Positions 7,241 to 17,400 of a stretch of 64,000 nt of DNA are shown piece after piece. The notes under the pieces were generated by a model. It saw nothing but the letters and a program-made list of their open reading frames with translations, was not told the origin of the DNA and did no database searches. Each line of letters begins with the position of its first letter. Position 1 is the first letter of the stretch. Position numbers and translations under genes: made by a program. The stretch is from positions 62,001 through 126,000 of the forward strand of contig JAQUIT010000008.1 in the NCBI GenBank assembly GCA_028681335.1, given 5' to 3'. The stretch is from Desulfuromonadaceae bacterium. Lineage in GTDB: Bacteria; Desulfobacterota; Desulfuromonadia; Geobacterales; Pseudopelobacteraceae.

Positions 7241-8548
7241 GATAAACAAAGGTCTATTCGTGCAAATTGCTGTAACAAGTGCCTCTTCGAAAAACGATTT
7301 TAAGAAGGAGGAATCGGCCACGCATTGTGCTGCATTGTTAAAGTCAAAGGATTGGATAGTCTTTATTTTTTCTTTCGGAAGAAGCTTGGCACTCTCTTTT
7401 TCGTCACCCCAGAACAAAATCCTGTCCGTATAGGTTAGAACTGCGGTTGGCGATAATTCTTTTTTCTTTTCAATCAGGTCGGAGAAAGTAAATGAGCCAA
7501 CTAATTCAATAGAGCCACACCGCGCTGGAAGTGCCATTACTGGCAAGGCGTTTGTGCGCAGAATCGGGAATTTATTGCCTTGTTTTGGTAGAGGGATGGA
7601 CACCTTTGTGGCGGATGAGGTTCTTACCTTTGCATCGAGGGCTTGCGGCTTTGCTTCAACTTGCCGCCATATTTTCGACAACATTTCGTCAAAGGTTCCG
7701 GATTCCACAATATGAGCGCGTACACCTTTGTTGAGCGCATACGTGATAAAGTCCCGAACAATTTCAGTTGCATCAGAAAACCTCGGAACCGTCCAGAATA
7801 GACCGTGCGGGAATGCGTTGTTTTGATTCACTGCCTCCCTTAACATGGTCATGACATTTTCATCGCGTCCGCTGTAGCCTGATACAATCAGCCCGTATCG
7901 CGTGCCAGCGGCAAGAAAACATTTCTGAATTTCCTGGTCATTGTTCCTTAGATCTGCAGAAATATTCTTGATGTTTTGATAACGGAAATCGCCATGGATT
8001 TTTGCATAGATTGGAAAACGCTCTGCATTCAGAGCCACCAAAGCAGCATATGAACCTTCCAGATGATAGGTAGAAAGATTCTTGCCGCTTACGTTTGAGT
8101 AGGCGATCTCGAGTACATCGTCAAAGTTTGTCGTAAAAACAATACGCGTGAGCGCCAATTCAATCAAAGCAGCCAAGACACGATGACCAATATTCAAGGA
8201 TACTTTGTCGCTAGCCAGAGCTTCACTAATGTATTTTTGCTGAGCGACATAGTCATCATCGAACGTTAAGTCGAAATAAAACGAGTATTCTTCAGGGCTC
8301 CAAAGCGCCGGAAAGCCCTGGCTGTCAAGATAACTCTGAATCTTTTGCTTGATGGCGCTGTTGTTAATATCATGCGACTTCAAATCCTGATTTTCACACC
8401 GGCAGTAATACCTGCACTTCAAGTCCCAGATAATATCAGAAGCAGTTGCCAATCCGGCTGTACGCGACGCTCCTGCCCCAAGAAACCACATCATATGTTG
8501 CGAATTTTGGAGGTAATGCTGGAGAAACTCACTTTCTGACAATTCCAA
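7112..8548 (-). CDS. SIR2-domain defence protein with a non-native C-terminus
   Basis: The protein has 478 residues. A SIR2-type NAD-binding domain fills the first half: GAGAS at 24-28, TTNFDD at 139-144 and KIHGD at 183-187 are the nucleotide-binding and catalytic positions. Defence-associated SIR2 proteins consume NAD+ when phage is sensed and stop growth. The region from about 300 on is not recognised. The last 30 or so residues are translated from the DUF4143 remnant in a shifted frame, so the native end has been lost and replaced. The start is a TTG with GGAGG 7 bases upstream. It lies 75 bases after the reverse-transcriptase gene and is the last gene of the operon. It may be truncated but probably keeps the catalytic half. 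Confidence 0.85.
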   Translation of the reverse strand: MELSESEFLQHYLQNSQHMMWFLGAGASRTAGLATASDIIWDLKCRYYCRCENQDLKSHDINNSAIKQKIQSYLDSQGFPALWSPEEYSFYFDLTFDDDYVAQQKYISEALASDKVSLNIGHRVLAALIELALTRIVFTTNFDDVLEIAYSNVSGKNLSTYHLEGSYAALVALNAERFPIYAKIHGDFRYQNIKNISADLRNNDQEIQKCFLAAGTRYGLIVSGYSGRDENVMTMLREAVNQNNAFPHGLFWTVPRFSDATEIVRDFITYALNKGVRAHIVESGTFDEMLSKIWRQVEAKPQALDAKVRTSSATKVSIPLPKQGNKFPILRTNALPVMALPARCGSIELVGSFTFSDLIEKKKELSPTAVLTYTDRILFWGDEKESAKLLPKEKIKTIQSFDFNNAAQCVADSSFLKSFFEEALVTAICTNRPLFIRRGKGHSYFAVVRPSQPDRLRVFRRYGLVGGKRCLLPPEATS

Positions 8549-8623
8549 TTGTAATCCTCCATTAAAATTAGCTATGGTTCAAGTGCCAAGGGACGACTGA
8601 ATGAAACTGATGTTGAAATATTT

Positions 8624-11600
8624 CTATGAATTATGCAGACATGAATCCCCATTGCATATTCCTGCTGGCGGACATTTCCATTCCCTGCCAGAAACTGACT
8701 TACATGCTTTTGTCGTATCGTGTTTGCATGATGCATCTAACACTGCTTCTTGCGCATGTTTATCCCTACGAAGGAATTTTTCGACATCGTCAATTTCTAA
8801 GAATGCCATTGAGGCTTGCGGTTGACCGTGTAAATGAAAGATTTGTCTCTTGTATGGCTCACGATAAGGTGCATATGCGTTGCTGCCGCCAAATTGCCCA
8901 TTGTTGGCAACTATTACCATCTGGAACATATGGTATTGCAGAGCCAAAGCCATTTGGTCAAATGTGCTGACGTCCTTATTCATTGCAGCAACAGCAAAAA
9001 CGTCTGATAGGTGGCGTAGATCAGCAGCGAGACGAATGTCAGTTGCATCAAAACAAATCGAACCTGTTAGCCACAGTGGGTCCTTGACGTCATCTTTGTC
9101 CCACTTGTAGCCAACAAGCCATTGACAGGGGCGAAACCCTTGCAATTGAACATCTGGATGATTACTGCGCTTCTCACTTGGTGCAAGATGTTCTTTTCCT
9201 TGTCTTCGACGAAGAACTTGCAACCCCTTATCTTCAGACCATTCAGGTATTAACCAGAGAGCAGAATTTACGAGCGGTTTCCCAGGGAATAGCTCCTCAT
9301 AGGTTAATCCTGCAAAGATAATGGTCTTAAACGCACGGGCAAAAGGGATTAAATGTGTTTCGACATCTTGGGGATGGACAGACAATTCTGGCAGAATCAA
9401 AAAATCCAACCTGCAGTCACCTTTTTTATGTGTCTCCCTTAGGTCTAGCATTCGCTTGACCGCTTCAAGCGCGGCGGACAGATGGTTTCGATGTCGCTTT
9501 CTCAGAGCGGGGTCAGATAATGAAAGGTCTGTAGCTTTTTTGATGTCGGTAGGGCTCGGTATTATTGATTGTACTACACAGATGCGTAGTGGTCGGTCCT
9601 TAGTTGGTCTCTCTGGCCACCCGGATGATAACGGCAACATCAATACATTAGAAAGTTGTCCTCGATTCTCTTTAAGCTCGCTGAATCTGGCTCTTATGAG
9701 CGCTTGTGCTTCAATAATACCAAAATCGGTGCTTTCGAACTTATTAGAAGAACGGCAACCAGGCCATTTAAGCAATGCATACAAAAATTGTTCGGTCCAA
9801 TCAGTGATAGGTAGCCAATCCGCTCCGAATGCAGAATGCCCGTTATGGTGTCCATAGATTCTCTGATACCAGTGGTTCTCTGGAACCCTGTATGTGGCAG
9901 TTCCTTCTTTCCAATGAATTGGCTTGAGGGCTCTTGTGAAATCTTGTCTCCCGATAAGTATAAATCTCAGAAGAAAACCAAGTTGAAAACGCCATCTGTC
10001 AGTAGGCTTGCACCAAATTGGAGGTTTGTAGAGGAAGCCACCTGTTAAGGATTTTCCAGATTGAAATTCAACAGAGGTAATCGTTGTGCAATATTTTTCT
10101 GGAGTACCAATGCTAACCAGAACATCAGATGGAGAAATAATCTCCATTGTTGCACCCGACTGACACTTGTTCAAGAATAACTCGGCAAACTGAAGTAGTG
10201 TCAACTCATTGCATAGTTGCGCTCTATTTTCCTCGTCACTATCGAGAACCAGTTTGGCAAGCGATACTTTCTCTTCAGGAGCAATTTGTTGGGTAAGACA
10301 GAGGTCATGTTGCATTCTTCCAGGTAGTGTTTGTGCCATCGCTGGATTTATGGAGTGGATTTCGACAGCAAAAGATGGATCGCGTTCAGCGATATGCTTA
10401 AATCTATTTGATGTAATATATTTGTTTGCCAAATGGATTGGGCGGTTTAAAGCAGTAAATGAGCGACGGGTTAAAATTGCAAGTATGGCATAGTCTTTAT
10501 CTTGAAGTCGGTTTGTTTCGCCCCGCATATATAGAATGAGGTTACGATAATGCTTTGTCTCAGGGTTGGTGCCACTTCTGAAAACAGGGGCTTCGTAAGG
10601 ATTAATTGTCGCAAGGAAGAGAAGAATTTGCTGTTTTAAGTACCAGGGCAAATTTTGCTGACTTTGTTCGGCAATTCGCTTGCCCTCGTTAAAAAGAATT
10701 CGTCTATAACCCTCAATATCTACTGAAGCGGGTAACGATTCACCATCAGCGACAAAACCTGTTTCGGTAGCACCAGCCTTGAAAAGTTCAGCAAGACAGT
10801 ACAATGCTACTCTTCTAGGAGCATTTTTTTTACCACCATTAGTTGTGTATGGTCTTAATATTTCAAGAATTCGCTCAAGGATGTCTTTGGCAGGCCAGAG
10901 GTCAACTCCTATCCGCAACAGGCGAACATTTGACGGGTCTTCAACCCAGTTTTCAATAAGGCCCAAAGCGAATGCTCTTGCTTCATCATCCAAATCAGCT
11001 TGTGTTTTTCGCTGACTGCCGAAACAAAAATCATTATCAACATCTCCCTTATCCGATTTACTTGAATCGTGCTGTGCCTCAAGCAAAGGTCTCAGAGAGC
11101 GAAATGTAGAACGGAAACGCGCAGCAGCAAATCGAGCAACAGTATCATCTCTGACATCTGCAATTGGTACAAATGTCCATGCTTTACCTTCGATTCTCTC
11201 CTTTGAGTAGCGAGCCTGCGAACGAACCAACCCTTGAATGGATTCAAGAATTTCCTCGCCGGCAACAGCATCAAAACCGCCAGATATAGCATGCTGAATT
11301 CTCTCCATCCGGCGGCTTTGGCGAACAATCGGTCGTTCGTCCTCTCGGAAGTGCGCTGCCCGAGTTTTTTCTACTGACGGAATAAGGCCCATCGCGTTTT
11401 CATTGAGTAAACTCTGTAAACGGATAACAACTTGCCTTTCAATATCTACGAGGTTCTGCTTTTTTTCTATGTGCAGAACCAGTCGAATATCATCAACGTA
11501 ACGACATACATCGAGTAAGACCGCTCCAGGGAAGAATTCTTCGTCGTTATGGATTATTCGTTGTAAAGCTCGGTCAAAGTCGAGAAGAACGACATTCGAG

Positions 11601-12442
11601 AAAAAACCTGAAGCGACAAGTCCCTGCGGAAGCGCGACACTGGAAAAGTCATCGAGCTCTGATTGTTTCGCATACTTGGCCGCTTCTCGCTCGTCACTCT
11701 TGTGCCATCCCCATCGAAGGATGCGCCGGGCCATCATGTAAAATTGTTTATCGTCAGTAGGTTGATATAATGCTTTGATTTTTTCGAACAACAGACCAGG
11801 TAGGACTCTATCGTAAAATTGCCGGAGGTCAGAATGAACTATTACAATGTTATCGCCAAACTCTTCGGCCACTTTTTCAGGACGGGCAAGAAACATGCGA
11901 TAGTCTTGAAAATATCCTCGATAGAGTTTTGATGATCCCCACCGGTGCGTCAGCTCGTTAGAGTTGTTGTCACAATAAAGCCTGTTGCCGTATGAAATAA
12001 CCTTACTTCGGTCCTCTTTGTTCTCGATTTGAACTCTGGGGTCACCCTGGAGAGTCTCGACACGGTCAGCTAAGCAAAGCATCAAGGCAGTAGCAGCAAC
12101 TTGGTCTTCAAGAGCCACGTGCGCCAACGGACGTATTTTCTTTTCAGCCCTTGTACCTTTGGCGGGCCCCCACATACCTGATTTGGGGTCAATATGCCAC
12201 TGCTGGCTTTTAGGCGCAGGAACAATTCGCAGCTTGTCATTTTCCCAGCTAGCAGGAGATTCAAGGCGTTCAGCCAGCTTATTGAGGAACTCAGGAAGGT
12301 TTACTGCAGCGCGGTCGAGTTCAAGGGTATCAGCGTACCAGTTATGAGACCGAATATACGAGGCGGTCTTTTTCCAAGCCTGGATCAGCACATATTCTTC
12401 GCTCAGAAGTTTTAAATTCGGGGTAAGCGTTTCAGGAATCAT
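8624..12442 (-). CDS. Reverse transcriptase-nitrilase fusion (DRT type 1-like)
   Basis: This 1272-residue fusion has an N-terminal reverse transcriptase: motif A with D205 and D211 (HSDLRQFYD), motif B LPQGLVASG at 271-279 and motif C YVDD at 315-318. About 600 residues of unassigned, largely helical sequence follow. A C-terminal carbon-nitrogen hydrolase domain (about 980-1225) has an intact triad: E1019 in LPELS, K1083 in GKEHLAPSE and C1130 in GSICFD. RT-nitrilase fusions of this size are the hallmark of defence-associated RT type 1. The last 35 residues are unusual, with five cysteines (1239-1268). The start ATG has a weak ribosome site and lies 59 bases after the ATPase gene, so it may depend on upstream translation or on its own signal. 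Confidence 0.9.
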   Translation of the reverse strand: MIPETLTPNLKLLSEEYVLIQAWKKTASYIRSHNWYADTLELDRAAVNLPEFLNKLAERLESPASWENDKLRIVPAPKSQQWHIDPKSGMWGPAKGTRAEKKIRPLAHVALEDQVAATALMLCLADRVETLQGDPRVQIENKEDRSKVISYGNRLYCDNNSNELTHRWGSSKLYRGYFQDYRMFLARPEKVAEEFGDNIVIVHSDLRQFYDRVLPGLLFEKIKALYQPTDDKQFYMMARRILRWGWHKSDEREAAKYAKQSELDDFSSVALPQGLVASGFFSNVVLLDFDRALQRIIHNDEEFFPGAVLLDVCRYVDDIRLVLHIEKKQNLVDIERQVVIRLQSLLNENAMGLIPSVEKTRAAHFREDERPIVRQSRRMERIQHAISGGFDAVAGEEILESIQGLVRSQARYSKERIEGKAWTFVPIADVRDDTVARFAAARFRSTFRSLRPLLEAQHDSSKSDKGDVDNDFCFGSQRKTQADLDDEARAFALGLIENWVEDPSNVRLLRIGVDLWPAKDILERILEILRPYTTNGGKKNAPRRVALYCLAELFKAGATETGFVADGESLPASVDIEGYRRILFNEGKRIAEQSQQNLPWYLKQQILLFLATINPYEAPVFRSGTNPETKHYRNLILYMRGETNRLQDKDYAILAILTRRSFTALNRPIHLANKYITSNRFKHIAERDPSFAVEIHSINPAMAQTLPGRMQHDLCLTQQIAPEEKVSLAKLVLDSDEENRAQLCNELTLLQFAELFLNKCQSGATMEIISPSDVLVSIGTPEKYCTTITSVEFQSGKSLTGGFLYKPPIWCKPTDRWRFQLGFLLRFILIGRQDFTRALKPIHWKEGTATYRVPENHWYQRIYGHHNGHSAFGADWLPITDWTEQFLYALLKWPGCRSSNKFESTDFGIIEAQALIRARFSELKENRGQLSNVLMLPLSSGWPERPTKDRPLRICVVQSIIPSPTDIKKATDLSLSDPALRKRHRNHLSAALEAVKRMLDLRETHKKGDCRLDFLILPELSVHPQDVETHLIPFARAFKTIIFAGLTYEELFPGKPLVNSALWLIPEWSEDKGLQVLRRRQGKEHLAPSEKRSNHPDVQLQGFRPCQWLVGYKWDKDDVKDPLWLTGSICFDATDIRLAADLRHLSDVFAVAAMNKDVSTFDQMALALQYHMFQMVIVANNGQFGGSNAYAPYREPYKRQIFHLHGQPQASMAFLEIDDVEKFLRRDKHAQEAVLDASCKHDTTKACKSVSGREWKCPPAGICNGDSCLHNS

Positions 12443-12501
12443 GATAATTCTCGGCGCAAAAGCTAATTGCGGATTTAGTTATTTCAAATATTTTCAGAAG
12501 T

Positions 12502-14472
12502 TTATAGATCCCGCCTCAAAAGCCTTGTTTCCGAATTGCCGCCCAACGTTTCTCTAAGCCACGGATTTTTCTGCAATTCATCTGGTGGTTGCGTTGTTGT
12601 CGTCACGATGTACTGAAACAGTGGTTGCTCGCCCAACTGTTCCAGCTCCTGCATAAAGTGGAAAATCTGATGATAAATACTGAGGCCAAGGTCGGCCTCT
12701 CTCGGACTGTCATGAATGAGGAAAGCCGGAATGTGGGTGCGACCTTCGATGCTCATGCACAGAACCGCCAAATCAAAGACGATTACCTTCAGGGAGTCTA
12801 TTGCCGGTGACGACCGCTCACCACCCAGCTTGACAGACAGATGAAGGCCATTGCCGTCAAGCGTGGTCTTTCCTTCAGCACCTGCGCCGGCAACCTGGTG
12901 AATGATTGCATCGAAAAATTGCGATATGCGATGGAAAACATTCGCTTGTGCTTTTCTGAATGCTCCTGAGAGTTCCTTTTTGTTGGCAATATTTTCTGAT
13001 TGTTTATCATCGCGGATCTGCAGACGTTCTACTGCATCCAGTAAATCATCCAATCGTGAAGTCTCATCAATCATGCGACGAGCCGAATACCATGCCTCAG
13101 CCCTGGCTTCGCGCATTTGTTCAACAGCACGTACTTGGTTCAATAATTCTTCAGCGTATCGTTGTGCATCAGGTAGGTCCTTCTTGATGGAATCCTGTCT
13201 CTTTTTAAGGTCTTGATGCCGTGCTGATTCCTGTTCAATCTCTTCTTTGAGTTTTTCTCGGCGGGCGCGTACTTCATCAGCATTCGGCAGTTTGTGGGAT
13301 AATTTGCATCCTTCTGCAAGGGCATTATCAATCGGCACTTCACATATCGGGCATTGCGGATTTTCTGCCTTGTGAACGGAAAATGAAAGGCCTGGTAATT
13401 CTCCTTTTATCGCACTTAATAGCCGCTCAATCTCCGGTATTTGCGCTTCGATAACGGCCAGTTCGTTTGAGAGATTATTCGCTCGTTGTTCTGCAGATTT
13501 GCTGGTAGCGCGGAGCGAGTCAAGATTTGAAACATCTGTGGCGGGATTTACTGCAGCAGCTTTAGCGAGACCATCTTTCGCGGTTTTTCGTAAAACATCC
13601 ACGGCTAGCCGCCCGGCAGGTACTTCGTTACGGCGCAACCCCAATTGGGAAATAAGACCGTTTGTTGCCTTGTTTGCCTCCCATCTGCTGCGGCCAATAT
13701 CCTGAGACATTTCCTTATGCTTGGTTTCCAACAGGGTAATTTCATCCCGGAGGTGACATTCTTCGGGTGTAATAGCGCCAATCAGGGCTCGGAGAGCTTC
13801 TAACGTCTTTGTCTCTGAAAGATTGCGAGCAGGTGAGCCGGAATCCGAATCCGACGAACGCCAATCCAGGGTTTTGTCGAAGCGGCACTCCTGGTCTCTG
13901 GCAAGCCATGCCAGGGCAACCAGCCAGCCATGAAACGGTCGGTCACCGGGAACAAGCTTGACAATTTTAGCAGACAGTATTGATGACTCCACAGCCTCCA
14001 TAAAAGGTTCAATGCCAGTTGGTTCAACTTCGCCGGCAATGATACTGTCGAGGTTTCCATCTGGAATGGCGTAATGCTTTCGTCCCATGCCGATTGGACG
14101 ATAAATCGCCCATACAGTTCCATCAAGTATGACTTCGGCACCGACCGCACCCTTCGGAAAGGCCTGTGCAATACTGCCTCGTTGTTCTTCTGGCGCGAAA
14201 CGGTCCTCTCCCAGACAATAACGGATCAGGCGGCAGAACAGGGTCTTGCCACTGCCATGCCCCATTGACTGTTTGCGAACTCGTTTTGCTTGGTCGATAG
14301 GGTCGGGGGACCAGATGATGTTAAGGCCAGGGCGGAGTTCAGTCTCACGGATAATTACCCCCGGTTCTTTCCACAAGATAATCCGTCGTACCCAAAGACG
14401 GGGCTCTGTGTGTCCTGGCTGGGGCGTTAAGCTCAGTTTTGAAGGTTCTAAAAGATCAAGCTGCTTGGTCAT
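12502..14472 (-). CDS. SMC/Rad50-like ATPase with Cys-x-x-Cys hook
   Basis: The protein has 656 residues. A P-loop GHGSGKT lies at 71-77, preceded by Met where Gly is usual. Long charged coiled coils at about 240-370 and 395-490 flank CPICEVP at 374-380, the position of a zinc hook in Rad50-like proteins. Near the C-terminus PAFLIHDSPREAD (about 595) acts as Walker B, followed by a D-loop-like segment. This is the layout of small SMC-like ATPases found with defence nucleases and methylases. Its start overlaps the end of the methyltransferase gene by 17 bases, so they are translationally coupled and probably act together. AGAGG lies 7 bases before the ATG. Likely role: DNA sensing or loading, inferred from architecture. 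Confidence 0.85.
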   Translation of the reverse strand: MTKQLDLLEPSKLSLTPQPGHTEPRLWVRRIILWKEPGVIIRETELRPGLNIIWSPDPIDQAKRVRKQSMGHGSGKTLFCRLIRYCLGEDRFAPEEQRGSIAQAFPKGAVGAEVILDGTVWAIYRPIGMGRKHYAIPDGNLDSIIAGEVEPTGIEPFMEAVESSILSAKIVKLVPGDRPFHGWLVALAWLARDQECRFDKTLDWRSSDSDSGSPARNLSETKTLEALRALIGAITPEECHLRDEITLLETKHKEMSQDIGRSRWEANKATNGLISQLGLRRNEVPAGRLAVDVLRKTAKDGLAKAAAVNPATDVSNLDSLRATSKSAEQRANNLSNELAVIEAQIPEIERLLSAIKGELPGLSFSVHKAENPQCPICEVPIDNALAEGCKLSHKLPNADEVRARREKLKEEIEQESARHQDLKKRQDSIKKDLPDAQRYAEELLNQVRAVEQMREARAEAWYSARRMIDETSRLDDLLDAVERLQIRDDKQSENIANKKELSGAFRKAQANVFHRISQFFDAIIHQVAGAGAEGKTTLDGNGLHLSVKLGGERSSPAIDSLKVIVFDLAVLCMSIEGRTHIPAFLIHDSPREADLGLSIYHQIFHFMQELEQLGEQPLFQYIVTTTTQPPDELQKNPWLRETLGGNSETRLLRRDL

Positions 14473-17400
14473 ATATCCACCTCTGCATGTCGAGTGGAAG
14501 CTGCGTAACTATTTCCTCAGTACTGCGCCTGCTCAATATACTCAAAACCATTCCGACGCGGCCTTCGGGCCAGCCTTCCGTTTCAATGTTATCCAGTCCA
14601 TTTCCCGGTGCCCATGTGCCGGAGTTAAAATCCTCAACAAGCAGACCGCTACCGCGCAGATGTTGCACCGCTTTTCCCCAGGCACTATCGGAACGAGGGA
14701 CGAATGACACCACGCCGTCAGGACGTGGTTCAGCCTCAGCTCCAATCAGTCGCCTCCATGTCAATATCTCTTCACCAGCTAGAGCAGGTGTGAGCAGGCG
14801 GGGTTCTAATGAAAGAAGTGCTGTGAGCCGCACTTGCCGCGCAGGTGTTGGTCCCCCAACGGACTTAAGAACTGCAGCCAGAATAGCTCCTATCTCTGCA
14901 GACTGGTCTACCAACGGTCGTATCCAGGCACCATCAGGGAGAAGCATAGGATTAAAGACAGGCGGAACGATTGCTACAACCTCTTGTGTAATGGATGGAT
15001 AAGTAGAGTCGAACAGGCTAGCATGGTTGTCGTCGGACTTGCGTTTTTGAACACGTTTGGCAACCTTCACAGGCTTCTCTACGACTTTTGCCTTCTCTTC
15101 CGCTGCGCGCTGGTGGTTGAGGGCGAGGAGGCGTTTCAAGAGCTCCTTTCGGGCTTCGGGGGAGATGGTGTAGCGGACGCGGTCGTTTTCGGGAAGTGTT
15201 TCGACTTCGTGGAAGTCGTGGCCAAGGTTGAGATCAGTCCAACCGTAGGCGACGATAACGGCTTCGTCCAGTTCGCGGTGGAGTTTACGAAGTTCGAGGA
15301 TGCCTTGGTATCCGGCTTCTGCTTCATCCGGTTTGCTGCTGATCTTGGCAACGATGGCGGGGGTGAGGTCGCGGTTATGAAAGAGATTATAAATGTCGGT
15401 CAGGCCGATCCAGAGGCGGAGCATTAGGGCTCGGCGGTGTTCGTGGTAGTGTTCACCGATAGTGGACAATCGGGGATTATCTGTAGCTAAAAGAGTTTCT
15501 GGGAATGGGAAAGTTTCAAATGCACTTGACGGAGTATATCTTAAAGTTGAACTTGAACTCCCCATCGTTGATGAATACTTCCAAGCCCAAATCTCATGTA
15601 TTGTGGAATCTAGTACAGCATAAACTGAATATCTGGAATCACAAACGACAACTAGAGCATTTGAAAATACATAACCAAATGGGACTCTTGCAAATTTAGC
15701 AACTTTAGAAGTAAACCCGACTGTAAATCCATGTTTTTGCTTTTTCAGAAGCTCATATAGTTTTTCTGACCGTCGGCGATGCCACCACCAATTTGAAGTG
15801 TTACTTTTATCAGAATCATTTTCCCACAGAGGCTTAACTGTGTTTTCAATTATATTGAACGCATGTGAATATTGCTGAGCGCGGTCTATGGGCCAATCAA
15901 AGAAATTTATTACAAAACGTGATGGTTTTTGCTCTGGATCATTTACAAGATCGTCACCATTCATATATTTGAAAACAATATCTCTATAGTTGTCTTGTAA
16001 TTTAATAAGATTATTGGTTTCTTCAACTCTTAACATGAAACCTTTAGAAGGCTCTGACCCTTTATAAGTTATGCCTGTATTTTCCTGTAATATATGAGGA
16101 TCTTGCTCAATATTCTCATTGCTACCTTCTCCAAGAAATGAATTTATGTATTTCACCTCTCTTCCATTAAGTATTTTAACACCGACAAAATCTCCTTTGC
16201 ACAATGTTAACACTGATATTACTACTGCTGCTTTCCCTGGCCACCTGACAGAAGTTATACCAAAATTTATTTTTGCGCCGTTTTTGACAATATAATTTAA
16301 ACCAACTTCTCTGGTTTCACCTTGGCAAATACTATTGGTTGAAAGCAAGGCTAAATACCCATTTTTTTTAATTAAGCTATATGCTCTCAGTAAAAAACTA
16401 GCTACAAGATCACAGTTACCTATTAGGCTTGGATATAAGTATTTATTACAGTGCGCAAAATTGTATCCAAAACGTAATGCGACATTTCTACTTCCAAGAT
16501 ACGGTGGATTCCCGAGGATACAGTCAAACCCACCTTGCTCAATTATCTCCGGAAACTCCAGAAACCAGTGAAAGAACCGCTTCCGATTGGCCAGTGCCCA
16601 TGCCATGGCTGTGGCCTGTCCCTGCGGGTGACGATGCCCATCCAGATAGCGGCGATACTCTTCATCGGTGATCAGCTTGGGCTGATTCTCTTTGGACTTC
16701 TCTATATAGAACTGGGCAACCGGTATTGCTGCAACCTGATTCAGCAGCCAGGCATCCTGGCCTCCGGCAAACTCTTGATAACGCTTCTTCTTGGCCTCGA
16801 TCTCGGCAGGGGTTCGCTCCGGCAGAACAGCAATGGTTCGCCATCCCTTCAAAACTTCTGAAAGGTGTCTTTCCACCTCGGGGGTAAAGGACAAGCTTGT
16901 CTGCTTCACCAGCTGCTTTTCGTGAATCTGCCGCTCTTCCTTGTTCCGCTTGCGGAAGCTGGCGGCAATCTCCTTGTCATCCCCCGGCATGGTGGCAAAT
17001 GCCTCATCGGGCACGCCGCGCTCCAGCTCGTCCCGCCGGGCAAAACCAACAATGGCATTACCGCACTTGATGTGGTGGTCGAGAAAATTGAGCGGTTGTC
17101 CGGGGATGTGGGCCTCCAGCCAGAGCGCAACCTTGCACAGCTCCACCGCAAGTGGGTTGAGGTCAACACCATAGATGCAATTGCAGATAACATCACGAAC
17201 GGCTGTGCGGAAGGCAATCGGTGACGGTTGCTCTTCACCAGTCCGAACGACGGCCAATTCGGTGGCAATCCGACGAGCTGCAGCCAGCAGAATATGTCCA
17301 GAACCGCAGGAAATATCAGCCACTCGCAGCGATAGCAGCGCCTTTTCCGGATCGGCCTCTTTGAGTTTGTCGGCGATAAGGTAATCAAGAGAGTGCTTGA

